From: Epichloe hybrida
Lineage: Eukaryota > Ascomycota > Sordariomycetes > Hypocreales > Clavicipitaceae
Assembly (NCBI GenBank): GCA_019022495.1
Contig: JAFEKR010000002.1
Location: 5,456,001-5,520,000 of the forward strand
Length of the DNA stretch: 64,000 nucleotides
Reading direction: 5' to 3'
The notes beneath the pieces were generated by a model. That model searched no databases. It was not told the DNA's origin and was given only the letters and a program-made list of their open reading frames with translations. Below, in pieces: positions 49,447 through 61,364 of this stretch (position 1 is the first letter of the stretch; the number at the start of each line of letters is the position of its first letter). The translations under genes and the position numbers were made by a program.

Positions 49447-51850
49447 CTACAATTGCAAATTCGAAAGAAGAGGCCTACTAGGCCCGCCTTTCAGATGCGC
49501 CGCAGAGCCCTTGTACAAGCTCTGCCAGATGAAGGCCTCGCTGAGCAACAACTCTATGTCCTTTTCGGTCCATGACTTGGTCGGCAGGCTCTGGAGGAAC
49601 ATCATGACTTCTTGAAAGTCCATTTTTGTGAGTTTGTCGGACCACTTCACGAGAAGGGCGGCGCAGACGTAGAGATGGAATTCGGAGAAGCCTTGCTCTT
49701 CGGCCTGTGGGGCGTCGAGAGGATGTTTTGGTTAGTTTGAGGCTTGGGAGGAGCAGAGCGGTATCCTGCAGAGAGATACGGGGTGTGATGGATTCAAGGT
49801 TTTTGACAATGACACTGGAGATAGAGGGGAAGTAACGAGGGTCCGACATACGAGATAGGTGTCCCACATGCGGATAATATTCTTCACACTTATTTCTCGC
49901 ATGAGGAGGCAGTTCATCCACCGGAAACTGAACTGGATGAACTCGACGCCCTCTTGTTCGAGGTGTTTGGAGAGGGCCGAGTCGATTCGGGCAGTGAGGT
50001 CGCGCAACGCTCCGACCTGGCGCTGGATGCCGGGCTGCGCGACAATATAGTGATCTTGGATGCCGTCTAGGAGCTTGGTCAGACACCAGAATGAGTCGGC
50101 CTCGACGGCATCAAGCACCGATTTGGGGAGCTGGCCTGGGTCCATGCCCGTTTCGATGTTGGCATCGGTAATGTACAGGCCGAGGAAGACCTGGAAAAAG
50201 GGCGTGACGAGGTCGTTTATGCCTTGGACGTAGCCGCTTGCTGGGTGCCGCACGGCCCAGACGTACAGGATGCGCTCTAGCGATCGCTGTGTCGCCTCGT
50301 AGCTGTAGAGCTCTATATGCGGGTTGGTTCGGGGAACATCTATGCTGATTTGGTGCCAGACGGCTTCGTCGAGTCCCCGTGCTCGTCCGGGAGACACCAC
50401 ATTTGCGCCGACCCGTTCAAAGGCCTGCCGTACGCCGTCGGTGTATTCCTTGCGCTTTCGCTCAAGCGTGGCCACTCTGCGCTCGCTGTTGGTGGGCAGA
50501 TAACTCAGCAGGAGCTGCCATGTCATGGCCCGAACTTCTCCCGGAACGCCCGACCAGGCCAGCGCGCGGAGCTCTGGTAGCGGAATGGAGGAGGCTTGAA
50601 GAAGCTTTTTGAACTTGTTGATTCTTGTGATGCGAGAGTTGGTGGCGTCGGCTTCTTTGGCGGTGGCATTGGCGGGAATGGATGGGTAGTTTATCAAGTG
50701 CAGGGCGTTGGCGGGGTCTGTCGGGACGTGGACATGTCAGTTCGCTCGTCGATGAAGGCCAATCGCTGCAAGAGAAAGCGGGAGGCGGGAATAAGAGTAA
50801 AAGTGAACGAAGGGGATCACACGTACCTTGAAGAATATCCTTGTATTGCGGTCGAAGAATCTTGCCCTCGCTCTTTTTTGGCATTGGATATGACAGTGGG
50901 GGACGCTCTACGGCGATATCGGCACTGTCAGAGTGCCGCCTTCCTCCCAGGCCAAATCTGCCGTCCAATGCCGGTGACAATGCTCCGGTATCGATGCTGA
51001 TATTGGCATTGGCCTTAGGATTCGCCTTGTTCTGCTGTGTTGCCATTCTTTTTGACCTCCTCTTCATGTTGGACAAGCTTGGCAGTCCGAAGTCATCGCC
51101 GTCGTCGTCATCGTAGCCGAGCATCTCATCTTCGTCGGCTTTCCAGTCATCATTGGTGTTGGAGAGGAAATTGATGTAGCTCTTGAAGGGCGGCGAGTTT
51201 GCGCCGGTAGAAGCGCGCGGGGGAGGGGTCGATTCGCTGTGTCGACCCTTGCCAGAGGACATGGACGGCGGCGTTTTTGGCCGGTTTCCAGAAAGGCTCC
51301 TGTATATGGTTATCAGTTGACAATGCATGTCTCAATCGCAATAGCCAACGATTTTCGAGACGCACAGTGAATCGAACTTGAGCATGTCGGCATGCGAGTA
51401 TCCCGCGCCAACGACAAAATTCGGGTCGCGACCCGCCGGAGTCGTCACACTCCTTTTAAGAGCATTGTCTTTGATCGGTGGCCTCCAAAATGGGGACGCG
51501 GACCTAAAATGGGCGGAATGAGTCCTTCTGAACAATGGTTGGCATGGCTTAGGAGGTGTGTCATACTCGGAGCGGTCTGTACACACAGCAGGGTGAACAA
51601 CAGTGTGGTCAGCTTATGCAGCAGATAGGCAGGCAATTGAACGCTGAATGCGCTGAGCACACTAACGTACCGACTTGGACCATTTCCTGGGGCTGTGAGG
51701 TTTGCTGTTAACGAGGCGAGTCGTGTCACTTATGTCGGCGGCCGACGTCGACGAGGACGAGGGGCGACGATAGCACCATGAACGATGGGACGAGACTTAC
51801 TGAAGCTACGGGCTTCTTGCCGCTGCCGGATGACGACCACATGGTCAGGT
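49447..51850 (-). CDS. gyp1: Gyp1-like TBC Rab-GAP (TBC1D22 type)
   Basis: Well-supported exons on the minus strand: 49447..49704, 49852..50717, 50827..51299 and 51366..51503. Upstream, an exon ending at 51671 (coding APGNGPSR) joins in phase. The TBC domain is complete: RALAWSGVPGEVRAMTWQLLL, then the arginine finger in IDVPRTNPHIELY, the glutamine finger in GYVQGINDLVTPFF, and ISVKNIIRMWDTYL. The C-terminal half continues FSEFHLYVCAALLVKW. The protein activates GTP hydrolysis on Rab GTPases, in yeast Ypt1, and so shapes ER-Golgi traffic (family knowledge). A likely first exon is 51809..51850 (MWSSSGSGKKPVAS, ending at a good GTAAGT donor), but it is in phase 0 while the next exon needs phase 1, so the 5' join is unsolved. 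The N-terminal ~150 residues are low-complexity and Ser/Pro-rich with an acidic patch. Confidence 0.88.
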
Positions 51851-52553
51851 CTGGTCGTCAAGGCAGTCGAGAAGACGCTTCATAGTGCGAGGATGCGGAG
51901 AGTGCGCTGAGAGGCTGGGCGAGAGCCTCGTTTGCGCGAAGATTGAGAGCAAATGGAGGAGAACCTGGAGAAGCGGACATGATCAAAGACTCGCCTACTC
52001 AGGCGGCGGTGGATCTTGAAGTCGGGCTCGGTGCATCGGATAATAATAGTGGTAATAGTACACCCACACCACTGTAGCTCGAGTTCACAGTGCACACACT
52101 TCTTTCTTTCAGGGGGCGTTGGAGCGGCTCAAGCCTCTGATCAGTGAGCTCTGCCAACAAAGCAGGCTCAAAGCCAGAGGATTCCTGGTGGGGTGACTTG
52201 CACCTGGTTAGCCCGGAGTTCTCCGCAGTCTGCCGTCTTACTAAGCACCGTGCCCAGCAGCAGCAGCCCCTTCTTCTGGCCTTTTGGCATCTCACCCCGA
52301 GAAACCTTGACCCGACTTGCATTTTCGACGAGATCTCAATCGCACTGGCACCACCCTAATCACCATCAATCAGCCTGTGACTCGTAGCTTCGTTGCATGG
52401 ACTAGTAACGCGTGAGGTTTAGTTACGAATTGCTCACTGCAGCAGCTGCCGACTTGTTGCTAATCACTTTGATCTCTGGTTTGGACCTGACCGTGCTACT
52501 CTCTCTACTCAAAGCTTTGCTTGCCAGCTTCGCCTTCACCTCCGCCAACTAAT
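51851..52553. other. Divergent promoter region between gyp1 and hrp1
   Basis: About 700 nt without a gene. Short CAG-type repeats (52256-52270) and CT-rich stretches appear, the latter toward the HRP1 start at 52554. Confidence 0.45.
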
Positions 52554-52816
52554 ATGACGGAACCCGAGAACTTCGAAGATGATCTCTTCGCCGATCTGTA
52601 TGCTCACTATCAAGCAAACCCTTTGGAAACTCTTCATTGACTAATTCGCCTGCGCCTTAGCTACGATGACAACGACGCGTCCAGGGCACCACAAGCTCCC
52701 TCAGCAGCACCTGCAGTCGATCCCCCCAAGAATGAGGATCAGACCATGATATCTCCATCAAACGAGCACGCACAACAGGATCAAAAAATGCACCATGGCG
52801 AAGGCGATGAAGATGA

Positions 52817-52849
<33 letters not shown>

Positions 52850-55442
52850 TGTTGACTTCAACCTTGGCGGTCGTGATAATAGCAACGCTCTGGCCGCACA
52901 TTTGCATGATGTCGATGCGTCAACACCTCCATACGGAACAGTACACAAGGCTAGTGCCAAAGATGACGGGTAAGTCGAAGAAAATACTTTTTTGTGCGTG
53001 TGAATTGGGTGTATTATGGTTTGCTTCCCTCCGGATGGCTTCATGACATCTCAGCCCCGGGTTGGGTCGTGGGTGGCTATGTTATGCGAAGAATAGTATC
53101 ATCACTTGACGCTGGTGAGCTGCTTTTCATGAGCAATCAGCCGGTGGTCCGACTGCAAAGCCTGAGGAAATCAGCCCCAGTTCAAGGGGGACTTGTGGTG
53201 ACCGGGAGACCTGGCTGGTTCGTCGGATCTGGCTTTCGCCAAACTCCGGACAAGAGGCGGCGCACTGGTTTTAGCAGTGGCTGCGGCTCCATGATTACAT
53301 GGCATGGTCAGATCGTGTGCCCCCGTCACAACATTGCCAAGCAATAATACATCCGGCGAGAGAAAGCTTCTCCATCCAAGAGCATATGGGATAAAGTGGG
53401 GCACACCTACAGAACAAGGACAAAGACAAAAAAAAAAAAAGCACTTGGGATTGAATCGTTCCTGTGGATTATATTATTCATCCGAAGAAGAAGATATCTA
53501 CCGACTCTAGACTACTGTGGGACACGCTCCTGTCTTTGATAGCACGTTCAGCATCGAGTATCTCAAGCCTCTTGAAGCGGGGATCCGCACAACTCGGGAA
53601 CCTTGGGCTGTAGCAGCTGGATTCACGGCGACTAGCGCTCAAAGTTATGGTATAACTAGCACGAGACAGTCAGTATGAGTCAGACAGTTACAGTACAGAT
53701 CATATCATATCAAAGAAAGCCAAGACGATAGCACAGAAAACGCAGAAAAGAGATCAAACAAACCAGAAACAGAAGAAATCGACACAAGGGATAATCTGGC
53801 TACAATCTGCTAGTATGCCGTGGCGCGTTGCTGTCGTGTTGGTACCAACTGTCTGTTGCCGTGGGCTTGCCCACCAACTCCATCGTCTTCGCCTACCAAT
53901 ATGTCGATCGATGATATCTGTGGACATTTCCGGTCATCCTTTTGGCAAACTCGTGTATCGCAGGGCCAAATGGGTGAACAACTCGCCATGGCTGGACATG
54001 GCTCACCCGTTCTCTGCTCTTCTTCTGCATTGTCTTGGGCGCTATGAATAAGACGTCTATCTATCCTGTGGCTCCCGCATTTTCGGCACGTCCTCGTCCC
54101 GACCTCCTGGGCCACCACCTCAGACCAGCCAGCTCCACGCACCCAAAGATTGCATACATCATGCGCTGCTAGCCACACCAAAAGAAGCGATTGAGAGTCG
54201 TATTTCACGGAGCTCATTGTGAATTCTCTGCTCCCGAAAGAGTCCAGGCCGCCGGAGCATCCTGCTGCTTCAACCATAAATCTCTGCGCACATATGATGG
54301 ATGGCCGCCCATCACGAAAGTGGAGGACCACATCTTGTCGCCTACTCTCTTGTCAACCTTGTCGTACCCGTACACTATGTACAGATGTATGCCTTGTTTA
54401 TAAATTTCTGAACAACGCAGCTGATCTTTTGTAATCTTAGGAAAATGTTCATCGGCGGATTGAATTGGGAAACTACAGACCGTACGTCTACAATTAATCA
54501 GTTGCACAGTTGTGGAGGAGACGGGACTGACTTTTTCTTCTTTTTCTAATCACGCCACGAACAGAATCACTCAGAGAATACTTTGAACAATTCGGAGAAG
54601 TTGTCGAATGTACTGTCATGCGCGACAGCAGCACTGGGCGATCTCGTGGCTTTGGCTTCCTCACCTTCAAGGATGCCAAAACTGTCAACATTGTCATGGT
54701 CAAGGAGCACTTTTTGGACGGCAAGATTGTGAGTAAACTTTAGCAACGTGTTCCCCCCTTAAACAATCCATCACCCGAATATTAATCTTTGGGGGTTGAA
54801 TTTTCCCGACCAGATTGACCCCAAGCGAGCCATTCCCAGAGATGAACAAGAAAAGACGAGCAAAATATTTGTCGGCGGCGTTAGTCAAGAAACGACGGAC
54901 CAGGAATTCAGGGACTACTTTGCTCAATTCGGGCGAGTTGTCGACGCAACGCTCATGATGGACAAGGACACGGGCCGGCCAAGAGGGTTCGGGTTCGTGA
55001 CTTTTGAAAGCGAGGCCGGTGTCGAGGCTTGCATTGATGTCCCGCTCGAGATCCACGGCAAGCCCGTCGAGGTGAAGAGAGCACAACCCCGAGGCAATCT
55101 CCGCGAGGAAGAAGAAGCTGCCAAGCGGAACAAGTTCAAAAAGGAGGATCAATCCAGCCAGGGCGCCATGGGCCAACAGATGGGCAATAACGGCGGCATG
55201 ACGCCCCAAGTCATGGCGCAATATTTCCAGCGCATGCAGCAGTACTTCACTATGATGCAGTCTCAAATGGCCATGAACAGGAACATGAACATGAACCCAG
55301 CCATGTGGCAGCAAATGATGCAGATGCAGCAGATGCAGCAAATGATGGGCCGCGGAGGAGGTGGCAACAACCCCCAGAACATGATGGGCAACATGAACCC
55401 TCAGATGATGCAGCAGATGCAACAGATGCAACAACAGATGAT

Positions 55443-55473
<31 letters not shown>

Positions 55474-55848
55474 GGGGGCCCACAGATGCAGCAACCCGAT
55501 CAAGGAAACTACAACCAGTTTCATCAACAATCTCAATCACCCCCTGCTGGTCCCTCCGGAGGTGGCGGCGGCGGCAGACGAGGCGGCAGAGGAGGCGGTT
55601 ACGGCATGGGCGGCGGCGGCGCTGGTCGTGGCAGCGGGGCAGGAGCTCCCACCTCATGGGAAGGCATGTACGACGATGTCCCCCAGCCGGATTCGGGATT
55701 CAGACGAGGCGGACAGGGCACACCTGATCCTCAGCGCGCTCCGCCCGCCAACGCCCCCACGGGTCCGAAGAATGCGGGACGGCCAGGGGCGAATTATCGC
55801 GGCGGCGGTCGCGGCACCAGTCGGGGCTTCCATCCGTACGCCCGCTAA
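52554..55848 (+). CDS. hrp1: Hrp1/Nab4-type hnRNP (CFIB), two RRMs, with a 1.47-kb intron
   Basis: Five exons, join(52554..52597, 52661..52969, 54441..54481, 54565..54728, 54814..55848), 530 residues, all in phase. The acidic N-terminus includes an Asp run encoded by GAC/GAT codons (around 52810-52850). RRM1 begins at KMFIGGLNWETTD (~119) and carries the RNP1 RSRGFGFLTF; RRM2 begins at SKIFVGGVSQETTD (~203) with RNP1 RPRGFGFVTF. A Met/Gln-rich region (about 295-430) and an RGG/GGG C-terminus (GGRRGGRGGGYG, RGGGRGTSRGF) follow, ending HPYAR. Hrp1 binds the UA-rich efficiency element and supports cleavage/polyadenylation and mRNA export (family knowledge). Intron 2 (52970-54440, 1,471 nt) lies between the acidic leader and RRM1 and is far longer than any other intron in the window. 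Confidence 0.93.
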
Positions 55849-56669
55849 GCAAACCGCGTTCTGCCAGACATGGAAGACAAAGTGGACGTGTGAGCAAGAT
55901 ATGAACAGATATGTTGGGGGGAGGGCAGGCTGGTGGATCGAGCTTGGCCGCGTGAGATCTGGAGATGAGCAAGTAGGAAAGAAAAAAAGAGTCAAATAAA
56001 ACAAGAAGAAAACAACGAAAGAGCACCACGACAACCAGGCCCCATTCATTCGTAAAAGTCATGTATCACTAGTTTGGGAAATTGTATGGAAAGCCGGTGG
56101 AGAAAACTGATGATGTGGACGTGGATAGGGAGGGGCCCCAGACGGTCTGAATCAACTTGTTTCGATTGAGACGAATAGTCGAAAGGCAAGCAATTGTTTT
56201 GAAGGAGCCACAATCCAGCCGTGCTGGCATATCGCGTACTTCTCTGTTCAGCCAAGGCACAACCCTGACTGATGTCATGTATGCTTGAAACATATACCGT
56301 TGTCATGACTAAATTGAAACTACCTGGGTATATATTTATATAAACATGTTCTGCCAGGTGGGCCGTCGACCGCAGCAGGCAGCATCCATCCATCCAACAT
56401 GACCAATATTAAACAACGACCGATTGATTGCGAGGTCCAGGAAATCTAATCTACTACGCATTAAATCAAACGAAATCATCCCTCTCCCCTTTGTCTTTCG
56501 CCTGAAAGCTCATGAGTCGCCATGACCATCTAACCGGTTCCATGCAGCGTGCAAATAAATAACAAAAACAAACTCGAATGATAAGCCAACACGATGCAGG
56601 GCAGTGCTTATCCAAATGCCTCCCCCTTCTCCCCCTTTCTCAAGGAGAGATGCTTCCTTCCGTGGGTGG
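55849..56669. other. Convergent 3' region between hrp1 and the transcription factor gene
   Basis: An 821-nt spacer, AT-leaning, with an A-rich stretch (55978-56020) soon after the HRP1 stop. No gene was recognised. Confidence 0.5.
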
Positions 56670-59600
56670 CTAAAACCAGCTCCAATTATCAACCTCCTCT
56701 AGTTTTCGTAAAACGCCGACCGAGTCGGCGAATAGGATGTTCCTTCCGGCAAGACAATCCTTCTCCAAAATGTCTCTCGTAAAGCCGACAATAGCTTGCG
56801 AATCCTCCCTTCCGGATGAGGATTGAAGCTGGGCCGGTTCCATGTCGGCTACGGTTTGGATCCAGTTTATAGCTCGTCTTCGTGCGGGCAGGCGCTTTTC
56901 GGTGGATGACCTCTTGCCCACGTGGCCAAACGCCCAGCAGATGAGGGTGCAAACATACAGTCCCCAATAATCAGATATATCTTTGCAAGCCACGACGCCA
57001 TGATGCGTTGTGACAGGTGGTGCTGCCGCCTGTCCTGCCTGGTCGGCGTCGGAGAGGCTTAGGAAATCCCGGATAGCGCGGGCAGCAAACACGGTCGCGA
57101 TGGCGGATGTGCCAGAGTTCCGCCACTGACCCAGTCTCCTCTTGTGCTCGGCGAAAAGGTTGGCGTCGGGGATCTTCTTATTGAACACCCAACTGTCTCC
57201 TGATACAGCCAAGAGAGTATGGAGCGGGGTGTAGTGCAGCGCAAGATAGGTGGTTGCCCCGGGGCGGTGACTAAAGTATCTGAACATGGGCAAGTCGTTG
57301 CTTCTAAAACCTGACACGTCCTTCACCAGTTCCACCTCTTGGCGATTCTGTCTAGTCGGCAGTCGAAGAGCATGTGCCGCAATGACGAGCGACACGTCGA
57401 AAGCTGGGTTCTCAATGTTGGACGAGCTCTCGTCCTGCATGACATCTCTGACCGTCGTCAACTTGATGGTCGATGTGTCAATAGCCGCCCAAGCCTCGGC
57501 ATTTCTGGCTTCCCAGAGAAGTGTCGTGCTTGCCGACAGGGGAATACGGAACGTCGATGTTGCTATACTCTCCAGACCCAAGACAGCCGAATAAGGTTGC
57601 TCGTGGTAGCACATGCCATGGACACTGAGGAGGAAACAAGCAGACAACAGTCGTCGACAAGATTCGAGATATATCCATGCAGCCCAGCGCTGAGAGTTGC
57701 TCTCCACGAGCTCCGGTACGGTGGCTGACTGGTAGCCAGAGACCTATTATTTGAGCAGTGTTGTTAATAGTTGGGTTTTTCTCGAGTGGATGTGGAGAGG
57801 AGTTGGACATCGTTGGGGAGATCAGTGAGGAGGCGACATACCATCAGGCACAAGGCGAGGAACCGGGATGAAGGCTGGTAATCTTCTTTATGACGTCCTC
57901 GAAACCTAGCGTAGTATTCGCAAAGTAAAATACATTGCATTGCCGGCATGGACCATTGTGCTGCGGATTGTGTAAACTGTCGATTCAAATTAGCCTCCCG
58001 GTCAAGAACTAAAATCTCGCAACAAGATTTTACTACTGACAGCCTTTGACTTGTACCACGCGTATGCATGCAGTTGACTTCCATTGATGCGATGCTCTCG
58101 GTGGCCGAGGAATTGTGTCGCAACCGCAGCCATGGCACAACGTAAGACATCAACTTGCTCCGACACGCCGTCGGTGCCATCCTCGACGGTTGACCTGTGA
58201 ATGATGGGGTATAGAGGATGCACTTTATCCCAGTAGATGTCCATGTAAGTCGGGAGAGCACTCCGAGCTTCTCGACTCAGTGACACTGGCAGAAAGTCGA
58301 GCGGCAATGAACCAAGTCTTGGACTTGGCTCCCCTCTGTATGTGAGAGTACTGACGACACGATCTGCTGGCAATGGCGCTGGGACTGTGACCATCGTTTC
58401 GGACGACTGGCCCGAGCCGAGCCGAGGTGACAGACTACGAATTGCTGGCGTTGGGACCTGTGTGCTGCAAAAAACCGAATTTTCGTCATAACCTGGAACA
58501 CCGACGGCAGGCTCTTCTTCATCGTACATGGAGGTATAGGACTGGAGTATGGGAGGTCCGTATGCGTAGGGGACGGAAAAGCCACCGCCAATGGCCATGA
58601 CGGAGTTCGGCAAGCCTCTCGATGTTTCTTGCTCAATCGGGGCCCAGCCAGCGGGAGACAGAGGCAAGGCCGGTCGGCTGGCACTTGTCGAAATCATAGT
58701 GGGTGACGAGAAGGCAGCTTGGGTGGTTGTCGTCGCGATAGCCGCGGCAGCCGGCCAGGCCATGGTCGAAGCAACAGCTGCTGAAGTGCAAAGGTTTTGG
58801 ACGGGGTCGATTGCTGGGAGACCTGGCATCGATCGAGGCTGGGAAAACTCGGGGGCGGTTCTCGCTGACGCTGTCTGTAGATTAGAGACTGTGCCCAGAA
58901 GATACTCGCTCTTCATCCCGTCCATATCAATATCGGTGGTGGCTTGGTGCACAGGGACGGGCGTGCTCTTCTGTGAGGCCCACTGACCGGGAGAAATGGA
59001 AATACCGGACACTGTGGCAGTCGGCGAAGCGTTACCATACGACTGTTGCATTGATATCAATGATCCTGGCGGTGAACTTATAGTATAACTGGGTCTTCGT
59101 CTACCTCCTGGATTGTGTGGACTTCTAGATTGGGGGCCGCCAGCAGGCGTTCCCTCCACGCCATCGTCTTGATCACTATACGGGCGCAACAAAGGTCAGT
59201 AGTCCTCATGGGGCAGATCACATGAGGAAGCAGAAGAAGCAGGCTTCGACGAGTGTCACTTACTGTCTTTGCTGATGCCGCTCAAGAAGATCACGTCGAT
59301 GAAAGACCTTGTCGCAACCAGGTATGGGGCAAGGTAGATCTGGTGGTTGATGACTCAGTTGGTGTCGCCTAGTATTCTCGTGTTAGCGATGCGGATGTCA
59401 TGATGTTTCCACGACGAAGAGGAAGCAAACCTCAAATGCTCAGCTCTGGTGAAAGTCTGACAGCCGGTGGTTAGTGATGAAGAGTTCAATCTTATTTTCA
59501 GACAATATTAAGCGCGGGTACCTTTGGTGGCCGGCAGATGTCGCATGTGTGGACTGGCACTCCTTTCTTTGCTCGACTGACTCTCCCCGTGATAGGGGTC

Positions 59601-59980
59601 AGCTTGACGGGAGCCTCTTGTTGAGGCACGTGCGGTCTCATTGGAGCATTGGAAAATCGCCCAGTGTGGCCAAGGCCATGGTCATGACCATGGCCATATC
59701 CGTGTCCGTGTCCGTGCCGGTGCCCGTAATGAGAGTCCATCGAGTCGGTACTGGTATTGCTTTCGACTGGCAAGGAGTGAAAGGAGCGTGATGATGGACT
59801 CATTCCGTGAGTTCGTGAAGGCGATGTGTTCATAGAATAGTCCGAACCACGACCATAAGCACCAGATACTATGGAGGAGTCGGGATATTGAGATGATCTC
59901 GATCCAGCGTCCTTGAAAGGATGGACATTGACATGGTCGTCATCGTCATCGACGTTCATGATATTCCGAAGACTGGCCAT
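56670..59980 (-). CDS. C2H2 zinc-finger transcription factor with fungal-specific TF domain
   Basis: Six exons, complement(join(56670..57743, 57842..57976, 58041..59175, 59264..59368, 59431..59456, 59522..59980)), 977 residues, all in phase. Exon 1 carries an acidic segment (MNVDDDDDHVNV), a Ser-rich region and a striking His/Gly tract at ~83-106. Two C2H2 fingers follow at ~143-170 and ~175-197: HTCDICRPPKTFTRAEHLRRH and CPIPGCDKVFHRRDLLERH; a 26-nt micro-exon lies inside finger 1. After a long Ser/Pro linker the fungal-specific TF (Fungal_trans-like) region starts near ~500 with DIYWDKVHPLYPIIHRSTVE, then AMQCILLCEYYARFRGR and CRRLLSACFLLSVHGMCYHEQ. C2H2 plus Fungal_trans is a recurring architecture in filamentous fungi, but I cannot name an orthologue. 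It probably acts as a nuclear DNA-binding regulator. Confidence 0.87.
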
Positions 59981-60616
59981 GGCTGGGCTGTGATCATGGA
60001 TGGATCCAGCTCGGAAAGACAGATGGTGAATAAAAAGAGGGCGTTCCCAGCCCGCTTCACCCAGAAAAAGTTCAATATCCTCAAACACGGGCAGGCACGC
60101 ACGCAGGCACACACTCGCACAGCCTGCTCAGATGAAAAAAAAAATAAGAACTTGGCAGTAAGCAGAATGTTTTGTAGATGCTATTTTTGGAGGGAAGGGG
60201 AAGGGGAATTCCCACAATTCCAGATTCCGAATCAGAAGCTAGGTGGGCTGTGAAGGTGAAATTTCGGCGACGAGCAAGATATTCGATAATACGAGTATGT
60301 GTTGTTGTAGCCGGAAGCCAGTAAGAGCAAGAGCGGGCGTGGAAGTCGGGAATCGTTTCATCTCAGCCTCACAAGATGACTGGGATGGATGCTGATGAGT
60401 CGACACTCAGGACCCATCTGCAATGAAACACAAAAGATATCCCGGTGAAAAATTACGTCACAGAAGATGAAAACGACGTCTTCATTATTAGAGAGTGAGA
60501 TCAGGCAGAAGTTAAGTTGATTTAAGAAGAAGGAAGGGTCGAGGGGTCGAGCGCCCGTGCAACTCGTTGCGAGGAAGGAGACGACGGATGACGAGTCGAC
60601 GTCCCCAACAATGGTT

Positions 60617-60703
60617 CGGTCGGTCGGTCGGTCGGTCCATCCCAGGTGCCATGGCGACCAACAGCCTGGGCAGAGCTGTGGGCAGAGCTGTGGGCAGAGC
60701 TGA
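60617..60703. repeat. CGGT tetranucleotide and 12-nt tandem repeats
   Basis: Five CGGT units (60617-60636) are followed, after about 30 nt, by three copies of GGGCAGAGCTGT (60668-60703; the last differs in the final base). Confidence 0.85.
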
Positions 60704-61364
60704 GCATTGGCCCGCAGAGACGAGAGATGGTTATTGCAGCAAGTCGCGGTCCGTGACGAATCTGGTGGTCGAGTGGTACTTACTAGTTACTACTGACAGC
60801 TAGCTCTGCGATGGAAGGAGGGAAGGGAGAGACGGCGCGCTCAAGTCCTTGGGGTGACCCACCCAGGGCCTGGTGGACCCTGGTCGAGGCTGACCACCGT
60901 AAGATGCGTGAGCAGTGGAGGCAGTGGAGGTTGAACCACCCGAACCACCCCCCCCCCTTGCGGAAACTGGCATCAAGTCGACTCTGTTTGTGCATTCTGA
61001 CCAGATGGGTGGGATTCCGGCCGCTGCCAAGCACAACAGCGCGTGGCGTTCCGCGGCCGTCGCGGGTAACATGGCGTTGGCGTTGGTAATATGGCGTCGG
61101 CATGGCGTCGATATGGCGTCCAGACGTGACCACACTTGGTGAGACTTCGTGGAGCTTAACGACGGTGCTGAAAGCTCACTGTTGGCGTCTGTGGCTTTGC
61201 AGAAGAAATTGGGCGTGAGCGACTCAGTCGAAGAACCTGAAGGGCTGGATGCTGGCTGGCTGGATGATGGTGTCTGGACCGACCGGTGCAATGGTGGCGG
61301 AGGAGCTAACGGGTGCAGCCAACCAACAGTACTCGGAAGAAGGGCACATGTAGGAATGAGTATG

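Noticed and set aside
58010..58041. 32-nt intron in the transcription factor gene
   Set aside because: Too short; extending to the next acceptor (57977) gives a normal 64-nt intron with conserved sequence resuming in phase.
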